Shown here one piece after another: positions 12,381 through 24,500 of a DNA stretch of 64,000 bases (the first letter of the stretch is position 1; each line of letters begins with the position of its first letter). A program made the position numbers and the translations under genes. The notes under the pieces were generated by a model that had not been told where the DNA came from, did no database searches, and saw nothing but the letters and a program-made list of their open reading frames with translations. The stretch is taken from NCBI GenBank assembly GCA_035236585.1, contig CP141139.1, positions 41,797,217 through 41,861,216 of the forward strand, given 5' to 3'. This stretch comes from Warburgia ugandensis (Eukaryota; Streptophyta; Magnoliopsida; Canellales; Canellaceae).

Positions 12381-12909
12381 TGTTGATGCACATTGAGATT
12401 TTAAATTTTCTTGAGTTTTTCAAAAATAAAAAATAAAAAAAGAAAGTTTTAGAGGTAGAGTTCCCTTACTGGGATGAGAGCTAAATTTTCAAACAGTAAT
12501 TCTACTATTTTAACCTCTCAATGGGAGTGTGTATGGCTAGTTTTGCATATTATTCATATGCTAAAGCATTTTATGAAAGTTAATTCTCGTAAAATATTTA
12601 CACACAACACATAGTCAAGATTAATGTAGAGGTATGGCTTAGAGACCCTGAGAAAAATCAAGACTTAAAACCCAACGAGTTTAGAGATTATCTTCATACA
12701 TAGAGTTATAAGTAATTCCATAATTTCTTCATCGTACATAAGTTAGTGTGATATTGTTATCCTTGGTTTGGTTAACTATTAAGAATAAATAGGAGTAATA
12801 GCTTTCTTTTTAGAAAATTTATTGAATCTAATAGGCTTTAAGAAACCTGGGGAATGATATAGGCCATCTTTGTTTAGCCCAAAGATATAAAACCTACCCA
12901 ATATATCAT
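12381..12909 (+). other. Element A 3' untranslated internal region, left half
   Basis: No coding potential seen. It aligns loosely with the corresponding region of element B (25,750-26,380): both have a stretch ending 'aggccatccttgtt' or similar, then 'aaatcctaacc' or similar. The chromovirus insertion at 12,910 interrupts it, and it continues at 21,715. The last five bases (ATCAT) are the target duplication. Confidence 0.55.
12905..12909 (+). repeat. Target-site duplication ATCAT, left
   Basis: ATCAT immediately before the LTR start TGTAATGCCC. An identical ATCAT follows the 3' LTR at 21,715-21,719. Confidence 0.9.
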
Positions 12910-13278
12910 TGTAATGCCCGAGCAATTTACGCTATTTTTAACTAAAATTGGACATTCTATGGGAAATAAACTGTGTCAAATGTTTTACTTTATTTAAAAT
13001 AGTAAACAAAGGAATTTTTAAGATGGTACCATTAGATTCTACTCAAAAAATGGAATCCAACGCCTCAAAGAATGCTGAAAACGGAGTTCGTATGAAGAAG
13101 TTACGGCCATTTAAAGATTAAGGGCATTTCTATAATTTAAACAAAAAACGAAAAGACAGAAAACGCAGGGGGTCGTTTTGATAATGGCACCCCATCGTCT
13201 TCTTCCTCTAGACTTCTCTAGAAACCCTATTTCCAAAGGTTTCTGCCACCACCAATGGCAGCACTGCCATATCAAGGT

Positions 13279-13286
13279 TATAAAAA
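13279..13286 (+). promoter_or_regulatory. TATA-like box in nested element 5' LTR
   Basis: TATAAAAA in the context GGTTATAAAAAGTCC. The 3' LTR keeps it as GGCTATAAAAAGCCC at 19,408-19,415. It is 370 bp from the LTR start and just upstream of the GC-rich core, where a transcript start would be plausible. Confidence 0.5.
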
Positions 13287-13794
13287 GTCCTATCTCCCCC
13301 ACTCCAAAACATGATTTTCTAGTCATTTAGGACTGGGGTTTTCGGCAAAAATCGGAAACCCAATTCTCTACGATTTTTGGCAACAGCTAAGCTGAGTCAA
13401 GCCGGCCATTCCCGTCTCCCCATTGCCCTCTCTTCTCTTTTCTGGTCTTGACATTGGGGTTTTTTCTGCTTCACGAGTTCTGGCAACAAAAGGTTTTCAG
13501 GGGGAAAGAGGGAGCCACACCATCTAAAGGAGGGCGTCCCCGGCTACCCAAGTAAGCCCCTCCTTCCCTTCTCTCCATTTCACTTCCCCCAAGCCAGATC
13601 CATGCAGGATCTGGTCTTTTCCCATCTGGTTTTTCCAACCAGAGAAGACGAAGCTGGTTCCAGTCGGCCCTGTACGAACAAGTCGTCCCAGGGACGCCAT
13701 GCTCCATGTGTGCCTGGGACAGGGTCCCTAGGATGGGTTCTAGGCGTACAATAGTGCATACACTGTACCTGGAGAAGCCTTCGGGTGCACGCGC

Positions 13795-14050
13795 GACATG
13801 GGGCACGAGTCCTGGCTCGACCAGGATGCACGGGGTGCCCTGGAAGCTGAGACACGCCATGCTACACCAAAGGTAAGTCTGTGCGATTCCATCCAGGACG
13901 CGCGTCATAGTGCGTCGCTTGAGCATGCATGTGCACATGCAAAACGCGGTCCCTGGCACGACCTTGGGGTGCGCACGCATGTGAGGTGGTCGCGGTTCAA
14001 CCAGGATGCACAGGTGTCTTGGGAACTGGGACACGCAAACCTACTGAGAC
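13795..14050. repeat. GC-rich 180-bp tandem duplication inside the 5' LTR
   Basis: CCAGGATGCACGGGGTGCCC at 13,821 recurs as CCAGGATGCACAGGTGTCTT at 14,001, with similar flanks GACACGC further on. The period is 180 bp. The 3' LTR has the same pair at 19,949 and 20,129, so the duplication predates this insertion. Because 180 is a multiple of three, the frames across it look like a repeated protein. Confidence 0.8.
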
Positions 14051-15616
14051 TATAAAGTTAGGATCAGAGGACAATTTACAGAGTTAACCATTGAATAGTA
14101 GATCCACATCATAGGATCTAGCCTGACAATGAATTAGGCAAGGACCCATAGACCCTAAAAGGAAAATCTAGTGATCTAATTTTCAAAAATAGATCAAAAT
14201 TCATAAGGACTCCTTGTATCCATTCATATCTAGGAGTTTATAAATGAGACCCATGGACGGGTTGAGTGATGAAGGACACGACTCCAGGAGACTTCGAGGT
14301 AGGTGCTCTATCGTGACTAGACTTTTTAAAAGAACCCATGATTGTTTTGAGAATGCATGTTTTAAGTTTAAGTTATATGACTTGTTTAGCATGACTTAAT
14401 CTTATAAATGAATTCAGCATGACTTAATCTTATAAACGAATTCAGCATGCATATGACAAATACATTATGCATATACACATGTTTTGTAAATGATTGCATA
14501 TATTGCATGATTCGTGAGCATTGAGTTCATGAAAAATTGCATGCCCTTGAGGGTTACCAAAAGACGCTGGAGTGCCCAAAAGATGCTGAGTAGGCAGTTG
14601 TGAGGGACCCAAAGAGGACAGGTTTTGAAAAAGAGGTTTTTGCTTGTTTGATCGTATATGATTTGGGCTAGTAAGCTCGTGGGCGCTATGCCAAGAGGTC
14701 TGGGGTGGCCTCCCAGCCTCTACCACTATTAGGTGGAATGGGTACCATGCCCAAAAAGGGCATGTCCCTACGTCGACTGCATGTGGTACAGGGGGCTACC
14801 ACTGGTGTCACGGCACTGGGTCGATGTGCCATATGCCCCATGGAGGCTATGACCGAGCGTCCTCAGGTACCCGGGGACCACACTATGGCGAGGTCGTGGG
14901 CATAGTGGGCCCTATGTTTGAGGATTTACTTCCATTGCATATGGCAAGACATGAGGTTGGTCGACCATACCATGTATCCATGAGTTGGATTCAGTTGAGC
15001 ATCTTATGCATATCAATATGTTTATGATATATATGATACTTTTGACTTGGATTATTTAATTCTTTAAGTCATCAGTATTCCAATTCGACAATAGTTTTTA
15101 ATCTCGATATTGAACATGAGTGTTCAAACATGCACATGTTTTGAAAGAGCATATGATTTTAAACATAGTATGCATTGTAAAACTAGTAGTGATGGACTCC
15201 TACTAAGTATAGTATATACTCACCCAAATATATATCATTTTTCAGGACAGCTCCATTCACAAGTAGAAGACACCTCAGGAAATGTTAGTGTTATGAGCAA
15301 GAAAAATCAAAAGGAGATAATTATACATGTAAGTAAACACTTTGCCCTTTAGACATGTATTTATTTACAGTTGGGCTATGAGCTGTGACTGGATGGACCT
15401 GAGAAAAACATTTATGGTTTTTGAAGTTTTTCAAAAACTACTTTGGTTGTTGTGAAATCAAATGACACTCGGGGTTTTCAAAATGAGTTTATTACAAAAG
15501 ATTTTCCGCTGCATTGCATTGTTTTTATAAAAATTATTTTCAAATAGGGATGCATCCTGCCTTAGGAATTAGATATTGCATTTAAAAATGCAGGGGAAAA
15601 CCCGAGTCGTCACAGT

Positions 15617-15629
15617 TGGCATCAGAGCC
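15617..15629 (+). other. Primer-binding site, initiator tRNA-Met
   Basis: TGGCATCAGAGCC two bases after the LTR end. This is the usual TGGTATCAGAGCC with one mismatch. Confidence 0.85.
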
Positions 15630-18600
15630 CAGCTTTTATCCTTTCACAGCCAGTCCAGCATGTCCAAGGGTCCTAGACAATAGAGAAAATCAATAAGAAG
15701 TAGTATAAATAGAAGTAGTAGAGATGACTACTGCTATTTGAGGATTACAATATTAATGCTCAAGGCAGTTCACCATAAATAAATAGGTGAAACACAGCTT
15801 GGTTTAACAAATAATTAGGCAGAGGATAGTGCAACCCTTATCCAAAATCTAGTCTAAGACGACTTAAGGATTAAGGATTGTTGTGTGGTGCAAATATGAA
15901 AACTCATATATGGATCATATTATGATGAGAATGATGAAGGAAGATGTTAGTGAACTTGTTAGTAGATAGTGCTAACCTGTAATAGATCAATCTCACCAAA
16001 GGTGAGAAAATCGAAGAACATAGATAGCTATCTTAGCCTTCTAAAGAATATCAGAATATGAGTACACTATCATATGATATGAGTATGATAGGGAATGTAA
16101 AAGACAGACTTTGAGAAGATTTTGATGATAATCTAAGGGGGATGAGAATGCAAGATGATATTAGAAAAGAACTATGACTCGTACTAGATCACAAAGGTAT
16201 AGATCCTGAAAGACTTAGTTCAATTTTGGATACCTTAATTGGAGTCTTATGAAAAGTGAAGTGAACACAAATATGATAAGGAATTGTATTCACCAGAGTT
16301 ACCAAAAGACTTTGACGATAATATTGGGGATGATGGATCTATGATAATAGATTGATCCTAACATGAACTTGTAAGAAAAGTATAGCATGATCAAAACGTC
16401 AATGTCATTGTTAAGACATTGTATGAATTTTATTGAGGCTACAGGCAACTGAAGATTTCAATCATCTTAAGACAATTTAGAATTTCTGAGAAGCATTCAG
16501 TTTATCATATTTGTTAAGTAAAGGAGTAGATGTAGTATCGATTATATCAACAAAGCACATGAAGACATTGATCTAGGAAGACGAAAGTGAGGATTTTGAA
16601 GAAAAGAGAGAAAGAGGTAGAGATGTAACTACCAGTATTCAATGAATATTGAATAGTCAAAAGAAGAAGATCATGACTTCATGGAGATACATGCAATTCT
16701 ATCATCTTGAATCCTATAGGAAGGTAGATCAAACAAATGCAAAGGAATAATACTAGATGAGTTGGTGATCTTATTGTAAAAGAGTATAAAAGAGAGAAAG
16801 CATATGGGGTTTAAGACTTTGAGTAGAGTATCGAATATCAGGAGATTATGCGATAAGAAATTTCCGAAAGGAATGGTGACCAACTAGAAATAAAATTCTA
16901 CAGATGGTTTGATATCAATTATTATAATTAGATTCTTATCTAATCCATTAGCTTATGGGGAACACCAATGGATATAATCCATAAAAAGGAAAATTTGGTG
17001 ATATCCCACCTTGCCAATAAAGTATATTGAAAAAGGAATTAAGCCGGGACAGTGACTTGTCCATTTAGCAAGTAGGGTACCATCAAGGATCAAATTGAGG
17101 TCTTACTATCATAGATTGGAAGACCAAAAATCTTAAGACCATTATTTAGTCATTACCTTTAGAATACTGTTGACTAAATAAAGGTATCCCACCCTAATTA
17201 ATCAAGTATGTCAGTATCTATGAGTTAGTAGTCGAAGTTATATACTTAGAGGGATATTATAAGTATTTGGACATGAGTTTTACCTAAAAGAAGTTACTTG
17301 TTAGACTAAGTCATTTGAGGGTATGAGGTCAGTTGATTAGGCCACATCATGGAGGAGCTACGAGTACAATGAATACAATAACAACTGAGACAGAAGCAAA
17401 AATAAGGAGCAATCTCCACCAATGAGACAAACTTTTCCAAACCTGAATAGATATCATGACAAACCATATAAATCACTGTGGGTCTGAAAGATGCTGCTAA
17501 CTTGGAATGAAAAGAAAGGCATATAAGCACTGATCGCTTTAGAGAGACCATTAAGCTTATAACTTATACATCTGACAAAGATCAATAGGTAATTGAATAA
17601 ATTCTCTTTCTATATGTCTACGAAAATGTTCCATGCTTACCTGAGTGTTTTTCAAATTTGATGAATTAACAACTTCGGCATAACTTGATGAAATAGCTAT
17701 TGAACAAGAACTGCTATTATAAGCCAAGTATGAGGAGGCACTTGAAAGATAAAATTTGAGGAATTGAGAAAATCACTACTTATGAGGATACCTCTTGACA
17801 ATACAGACTGCATGGTTGACGATAAATCCTTGAAAAAATATTGCACAATATATTGACATAGGGGATGGAAGGAGAAAAGTGAGATGGCTAGCACACTATA
17901 AGGTGAAGATTTAATGTTACGTTGCCTTTAGACAAATAGTTAGTTGTTATGAACATATACCAAGTATGAAAAATCAATTGAAGGAATTTCCTAAGGACTA
18001 ACCCTACCGGATTGAGTATAGAACTTTTGGACTAAAAGGTTACGAAGAAAACCATCAAGCAAAGAAAGGACAAAGAGGATGATGACAAAGGATTCAACCA
18101 TGACCTAGTAAGGGTACTCAGTTATGAATAAGAGACTTTTTGCTTTGCATAAATGGGAACATTATTATAGTGAGATAGGCCTTTGGACGAGAACATTTGA
18201 CCCATGATGATGAATCGACCATTAACATTTGACATGAGTTTGGATAAAATCTTCACGGAGAAAAGCGTTTAATGAATTCAATAATTATGAAACTGGATAT
18301 AGAGTTAGGACATTTTACTTTCAGTATATGATAAGGTCCTCAATGGAAGATGCTACTAATTGACTTTCATGATTTTATTTCGAATGTAATTTTGGTCGAG
18401 GAATCAAGTCATTCGAAGTTAATCAAGGGTTTGGCTGTAGAGCACATAATACCATATTAGCTAGTGGAGTATCTTGGGGACAAAGGTAAAAGATAAGAAG
18501 CAAAGTTAGACACAATAGAAAGAAGGTAACTTTTTTTTGGACTCTTACTAATGACATATAACCAACCATTAGAACGAGATGTGGATGATGAAGAGATCAC

Positions 18601-19020
18601 TAGATGAAAGACAAGAAGAAAAAGGGATTATCCTATGATATTCAAAATGAAATAGGAGGAATGAGATCATATGATCTCAAAGAAGTATGGAGTAATTTAT
18701 ACATGAATAAAGAAGCATGATCCTATGAGGAGACTACCTATACATGATGAGAAAGGTATAGGCATCTAAAGATTTTGAGATAGATGAATTACAGCTAGAA
18801 ATTGGTATTGTTAAACTGGCACATATGGGAGTATGCATCAGAGTACATAGCGAAAGTTGCACTTATAGGTAAGGCCTTGTAGAAGGAACAATAAAAATGA
18901 TAAATTGACGTTGAGCCTAGATTTGATTCCTAAGGAGAGAATGCATTCACTAAGAAGTTATCTAAGAGACAAAATACCTTGAAGATGATAATTTATTGAA
19001 TTTTGAGGACGAAATTCTTA
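15630..19020 (+). pseudogene. Interior of nested element, no recognisable domain
   Basis: About 3.4 kb, against 5 kb or more for a full chromovirus interior. It is purine-rich on the plus strand, as retrotransposon interiors often are, and is full of stops. I searched by eye for a gag zinc knuckle, the protease D[ST]G, the RT YxDD, RNase H and the integrase HHCC/DDE, and found none I trust. It is either a non-autonomous interior or one decayed past recognition. Confidence 0.5.
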
Positions 19021-19034
19021 TAATGGGGTAATAA
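19004..19034 (+). other. Polypurine tract region of nested element
   Basis: GAGGACGAAATTCTTATAATGGGG ends just before the 3' LTR start TGTAATGCCC at 19,035. A GGACGAAATT block in this place is a mark of plant chromoviruses. Confidence 0.75.
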
Positions 19035-21714
19035 TGTAATGCCCGAGCAATTTACCCTATTTTTAACAAAAATTGGACATTCTATGGGAAATAAACTGTG
19101 TTAAATGTTTTACTTTATTTAAAATATTAAATGAAGGAATTTTTAAGAAAATTTAGTACCATTAGATTCTACTTGAAAAATGGAATCCAACGCCTCAAAG
19201 AACGCCGAAAACGGAGTTCGTATGAAGAAGTTATGGCCGTTTAAAGATTATGGGCATTTTTGTAATTTAAACAAAAAACGAAAAGACAGAAACGCAGGGG
19301 GCCGTTTTGATAACGGCACCCCATTGTCTTCTTCCTCTAGACTTCTCTAGAAACCCTACTTCCAGAGGTTTCTGCCACCGCCAATGGCAGCACTGCCATA
19401 GCAAGGCTATAAAAAGCCCTATCTCCCCCTCTCCAAAACAAGATTTTTCGGTCATTTAGGACTGGGGTTTCTGGCAAAAATCAGAAACCCAGTTCTCTGC
19501 GATTTCTGGCAACGGTCAGGCCCGATTCAGGCTGACCATTCCCATCTCCCCATTCCCCTCTCTTCTCTTTTCCAGTCTTGACATTGGGGCTTTTTCTACT
19601 TCACGAGTTCTGGCAACATAAGGTTTTCAAGCGGAAAGAGGGAGCCGCACCACCCGAAGGAGGGCGTCCCCGGCTACCCAGGTAAGCCCTCCTTCCCTTC
19701 TCTCTGTTTCACTTCCCCCAAGCTAGATCCATGCTGAATCTGGTCTTTTCCTAGCCAGTTTTTCTAGCCGAAGAAGACGAAGCCAGTTTCAACCGGCCTT
19801 GTACAAACAAGGCGTCCCAAGGACGCCATGCTCCACGTGTGCCTGGGATAGGGTCCTGGGATGGGTTCCAGGCGTATGGTAGTGCATACAATGTCTCTGG
19901 TGCAGCCTTTCGGTGCACACGCGACGTGGGGCACGGGTCCTGGCTCGACCAAGATGCACGGGTTGCCCTGGGAGCTGAGACGCGCCATGCTACACCAAAG
20001 GTGCGTCCGTGCAATTTCATCCAGGACGCGCGTCATAGTGTGTCGCTTGAGCATGCATGTGTGCATGCAAAACATGGTCCCTGGCATGGCCTTGGGGCGC
20101 GCATACACGTGAGGCAGTCGTGGTTCAACCAGGATGCACGGGTGTCTTGGGAACTGGGACACGCAGACTTAATGAGACTATAAAGTTAAGATCAGAGGAC
20201 AATTTATAGAGTTAATCATTGAATAGTAGATCCACATCATAGGATCTAGCCTGACAATGAATTAGGCAAGGACCCATGGACCCTAAAAGGTAAATCTAGT
20301 GATCTAATTTCTAAAAATAGATCAAAGTTGATAAGGACTCCTTGTATCCATTCATATCTAGGAGTTTATAAATGAAAACCAGGGACGAGTTGAGTGATAA
20401 AGGACACGACTCCAGGAGATTTTGATGTAGGTGCTCTATTGCTACTAGACTTTTTAAAAGAACCCATGATTGTTTTGAGAATGCATGTTTTAAGTTTAAG
20501 TTATATGACTTGTTTAGCATGACTTAATCTTATAAACAAACTCAGCATGCATATGACAAATACATTATGCATAGACACATGTTTTGCAAACAATTGCATA
20601 TATTGCATGATTTGTGAGCATTGAGTTCTTGAAAAATTGCATGTCCTTGAGGGTTAACAAAAGATGCTTGAGTGCCCAAAAGATGCTAGGTAGGCAGTTG
20701 TGAGGGACCCAAAGAGGACAGGTTTTAAAAAAGAGGTTTTTGCTTGTTTGATCGTATATGATTTGGGCTAGTAAGCTCGTGCACGCTATGCCGAGAGGTC
20801 TGGGGTGGCCTCCCAGCCTCTACCACTATTAGGTGGAATGGGTACCATGCCCAAAAAGGGCATGTCCCTATGTCGACTGCATGTGGTACAGGGGGCTACC
20901 ATTGGTGTCACGGCACTGGGTCGATGTGTCATATGCCCCATAGAGGCTATGACCGAGTGTCCTCAGGTACCTAGGGACCACACGGCGGCGAAGTCTTGGG
21001 CATAGTGGGCCCTATGTTTGAGGATTTACTTGCATTGCATATGGCATGACATGAGGTTGGTTGACCATACCATATATCCATGAGTTGGATTCAATTGAGC
21101 ATCTTATGCATATCATTATGTTTATGATATATATGATAATTTCAACTTGGATTATGTGATTCTTTAAGTCGTCAGTATTCCAATTCGACAATGGTTTTTA
21201 ATCTCGATATTGAAGATGAGTGTTCAAACATGCACATGTTTTGAAAGAGCATATGATTTTAAACATAGCATGCATTGTAAAACTAGTAGTGATGGACTCT
21301 TATTAAGTATAGTATATACTCACCCAAATATATATCATTTTTTAGGACAGCTCCATTCACAAGTAGAAGACGCCTCAGGAAATGTTAGTGCTATGAGCAA
21401 GAAAAATCAAAAGGAGACAATTATACATGTAAGTAAACACTCTACCCTTTGGACATGTATTTATTTACAGTTGGGCTGTGAGCTATGACTGGATGGACTT
21501 GGGAAAAATATTTATGATTTCTGAAGTTTTTCAAAAACTACTTTGGTTGTTGTGAAACCAAATGAGACTTGGGGTTTTCAAAATGAGTTTAAAACAAAAG
21601 ATTTTCCACTGCATTGCATTGTTTTTATAAAAATGGTTTTCAAATAGGGATGCATCCCGCCTTAGGAATTAGATATTGAATTTAAAAATGCATGGGAAAA
21701 CCCGGGTCGTCACA
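19035..21714 (+). repeat. 3' LTR of the nested Tekay-like element (2,680 bp)
   Basis: Matches the 5' LTR from TGTAATGCCCGAG to CCCGGGTCGTCACA, including the TATA-like box at 19,408 and the 180-bp GC-rich pair. ATCAT follows directly. The ORFs on both strands between 19,750 and 20,180 are chance frames in the GC-rich core. Confidence 0.9.
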
Positions 21715-22805
21715 ATCATACCACTAGTTAACCCTTTGAGCCTATTATGAAACCTTTTTCTTCTTTAACCCTATTACCTTTAACCAAAATAAGCCAGTAA
21801 ATAAGCATCGATTACCCATTGTCAAAATAAGTAGAGTTAGTAGAAAATTTCAAAAAAGGACCAATGTAAAACAAGTGAAAAATATCGAAGTGTTTACATA
21901 GAAAGAAAAAGAAAAGAAAAAACCTCTCTCAAAGAAAAAGAAATACAAAGAAAAGAAAGAAAGAGTGTGTTATCAAAAAATATATATATATATATATATA
22001 TATGAAGAAAAGAGAAAGGAAAATACAAAAGAGATCTTCACTTCAAGTACAACCAAAAGAAAAGTTTTACTAACAGATATTGATTGAGAACCTCTACTCA
22101 ATTTTGAACCTTTGAAATCTTTATAACCTTCTTTTCTAGACCCGTCCTAAGCCTATGTTTCATCCTAGTTGAAGATCTATGGACATTAGGTAGAACATAG
22201 CCTTAAAGAGGATATAAAATGAAGAAATTAAGGTAAACTACCCCTACTATTCTTGATGATAACAACCACTCTTAAGGGTCACTTTCCTGTGTCTCTTTAG
22301 CACTTAAAAAGTCTATGTGAACCATTAGCTGTGTTGAATTCAGTCACACAATAAGAGAAATATGCTGAAACCTTTATTTGAGAGCTTCATTTCTAAGACT
22401 AAACCTGAGAGGATTTGAGGTCAAAACATATTTTTAATGAAATTTAAGCATATCCAATTAGAAGTCAAGACTTATGTGGCTACACACACATGCGCTCCAG
22501 GAAATAACTGGAATAAAATGACTTTAGTATGAGTAGTATTTGTAAAATTATCAATCCTCTCTATTAAATGGTGAAAAATTAGTAGAGGGCTAATGAATGA
22601 GGATTCTCTAAGATAAAATAAGGGACTCAACCTTAGAAAATTTTATGGATATATTCACTACAAACCCTCACATGGGCTAACTTGTCCACTAGGGGTAACC
22701 TGGGGGTTTAAGGGCTTGTTCCATGTGCTAAATGCAATTGTGAGTACCTATGTTTTCATGACTTTTCACATGTTTTGCAAGGAGTAGCAAAATGCTAGCT
22801 AGGGG
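21715..22805 (+). other. Element A 3' internal region, right half, with polypurine tract
   Basis: Resumes element A after the nested insertion. The block 'ctagttaaccctttgagcct' here matches 'ctagtagccaacttgagcct' in element B near 26,375. It includes an (AT)n run at 21,979-22,003 and A-rich sequence at 21,900-22,070. The last 150 bases match 27,290-27,465 of element B and end in AAATGCTAGCTAGGGG, the probable polypurine tract at 22,791-22,805. No coding potential. Confidence 0.6.
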
Positions 22806-24500
22806 TGTTATAAGTACTCAATTTTGTGCAAAAAGCATCCAATTCATTGCCCATGTGTTAGAACTTATAGAATTAAAATAGGTTTATTAGCCAACATTCA
22901 TAACACATGCATCTTTTACCTAATGAAGAAAAAATTTGATATTTTGTAGGTCCAAAGGCTAATCCAGAGTAAGTATATGAATGATCATAATTTTGATAGG
23001 ATTCAACTAGGATTTTTCTTCTTTTGTAGGTGTTGACAAGGTAATGCAAAGGTTGAGATTGATCGAGATGCAAATGAAAGCCATTCATGAGGTTTCCTAG
23101 CCTAACTAGGAAACCTCAACAAGTCAAATCCTAAATGTCATTAATCAAAGGTGTAGTGAGGGTTCAAGATCATCCTAAGCCAAGCAAGAAGACAATTGAT
23201 GAAGCAAAAGTTGATTGAAATGGGCCTATAAAGCAAGCCATGCATTTCCACCACCTTTGCATGGGAACCGTTTGAGCTACTTAGCCATTAAAGCCATGAA
23301 AAAGGATAATAAGCCATACAAGCTACTCAAGCCTTGAAGCTAAGCAATGAAGCCACTTAAGCAACCAAGGAATGGGCCATCAAAGAGAGGCATCAATCCA
23401 AGGAAGAGTGCCACATGGAGTCACACAATGGGAGCTTTAATTCAAGCAACTTCACTATGTTAAAAGTGTGATTTTAAGGGATTTTGTGAGATTAATGTAA
23501 AAGGTAAGATGATCATGCATTAGGAACCTATAAAGATAGAAAACCCATATTACCAATCCATTTCCTAACCCTAATACAGACATCTTATTAGGGTTCCATG
23601 TTTTTAAGTGTTTCCTAAATAGAAGAGCTTAGATCGACTTCAATTCAATTAACTTCAAAACCTTATATCTTTCCACATCTTTACTAAACTTTATTTCTTG
23701 ACTTTCAACCATTCAAATTCCATCCAATTACGAGGGTAGAGATCCACTTACCTTCTATGGAAAAGGATGCCTTCCACTTTCTAATTTAGAAACTAGCCAA
23801 CTCATATTTATTTTCTCTCTCTTATGTCATCTTTAATGATATCATTCTTACCTAAATTTCCTCCACCTAACTTTTGTCATTCAATACCCTAACCCTAGGG
23901 TGACTTTTCTCATATTTTCACACCTTCCTAGGTTAGGAAACCACTCATCTATACATAGCCTCATAGTCCATACGAATTTTCTCCAACTGTATTTCTAGTG
24001 ATTGTCTTGATTATTTGGTCTCCAATTCAGGTTAGTAGTTTACTTGCCTTGGTTTAGTTTTTGCTACTTAGTTTCCATTGAGTTACTTGCATTTGGTATT
24101 CTTTCCATAGTTAGGTCACCCACTTAGGTTTCTTTTCTCTTGAATTCTTTTCTGGGACTTCTTTGTATATCATCAGACTTTAGTTTGTGAGCTTTATATT
24201 GAACATGTATTATGCATCTAATTTCTGGTGTAATTTGGCGATGATTCAATAAAATTTTTTGAGAATTATCTTTATGAAATGTTTATTTCATCAAAGTACT
24301 TGAGATTTGGGTTGTTTTCTTACAAAAAATATTTGGTTTCAATAGCTTTCTAATGCAAGATTAATTGATTATTCTTAAGTACAATAATTTGGAAATTGGT
24401 TTTTCCTTAATTTTTGTGATTAATTTCTATCATCAAAACATCTTATTTTCCTGAATTCTTAGGTAATCATTTAGATTTTCATGTTGTTTATTAGGCCACA
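22806..24500 (+). mobile_element. Element A 3' LTR, truncated
   Basis: Begins TGTTATAAGTACTCAATTTT and follows the 5' LTR through its TATA-like box (23,529) and the AATGCAAGATT block near 24,352, with roughly 20% differences and several indels. The match fades near 24,420-24,540, about 1 kb short of a full LTR, and the sequence then reads as the interior of element B. The junction cannot be placed exactly. Confidence 0.6.

Larger units (their letters stand above)
12910..15614 (+). repeat. 5' LTR of the nested Tekay-like element (2,705 bp)
   Basis: Begins TGTAATGCCCGAG and ends CCCGAGTCGTCACA, the usual TG...CA bounds. It contains a GC-rich core (about 13,380-14,040) with a 180-bp tandem duplication and a TATA-like box at 13,279. 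The long minus-strand ORF 14,034-13,471 is a by-product of that GC-rich core. Confidence 0.9.
12910..21714 (+). mobile_element. Nested non-autonomous LTR retrotransposon, Tekay/Del-like
   Basis: A complete 8,805-bp element: 5' LTR, initiator-Met primer site, 3.4-kb interior, polypurine tract, 3' LTR, and ATCAT duplication on both sides. The primer site and the GAGGACGAAATTC block next to the polypurine tract are chromovirus features, and LTRs this long suit the Tekay/Del lineage. I cannot recognise gag, RT or integrase in the interior, so it was probably non-autonomous or has decayed. A hand count over the first 255 or so aligned LTR bases gives about 17 differences, near 7%, so the insertion is not recent. 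Confidence 0.85.

Noticed and set aside
13471-14034. 187-codon minus-strand ORF with repeated 'CILVEP' segments, plus its counterpart near 19,764-20,162
   Set aside because: It lies in the GC-rich core of an LTR, and its repeats follow from the 180-bp duplication. Similar-length ORFs occur on the other strand, and the counterpart has changed length.
15617-15629. tRNA fragment
   Set aside because: Only the complement of the tRNA 3' end is present, directly next to an LTR, so it is a primer-binding site. The same applies at 9,741, 34,556 and 42,839.
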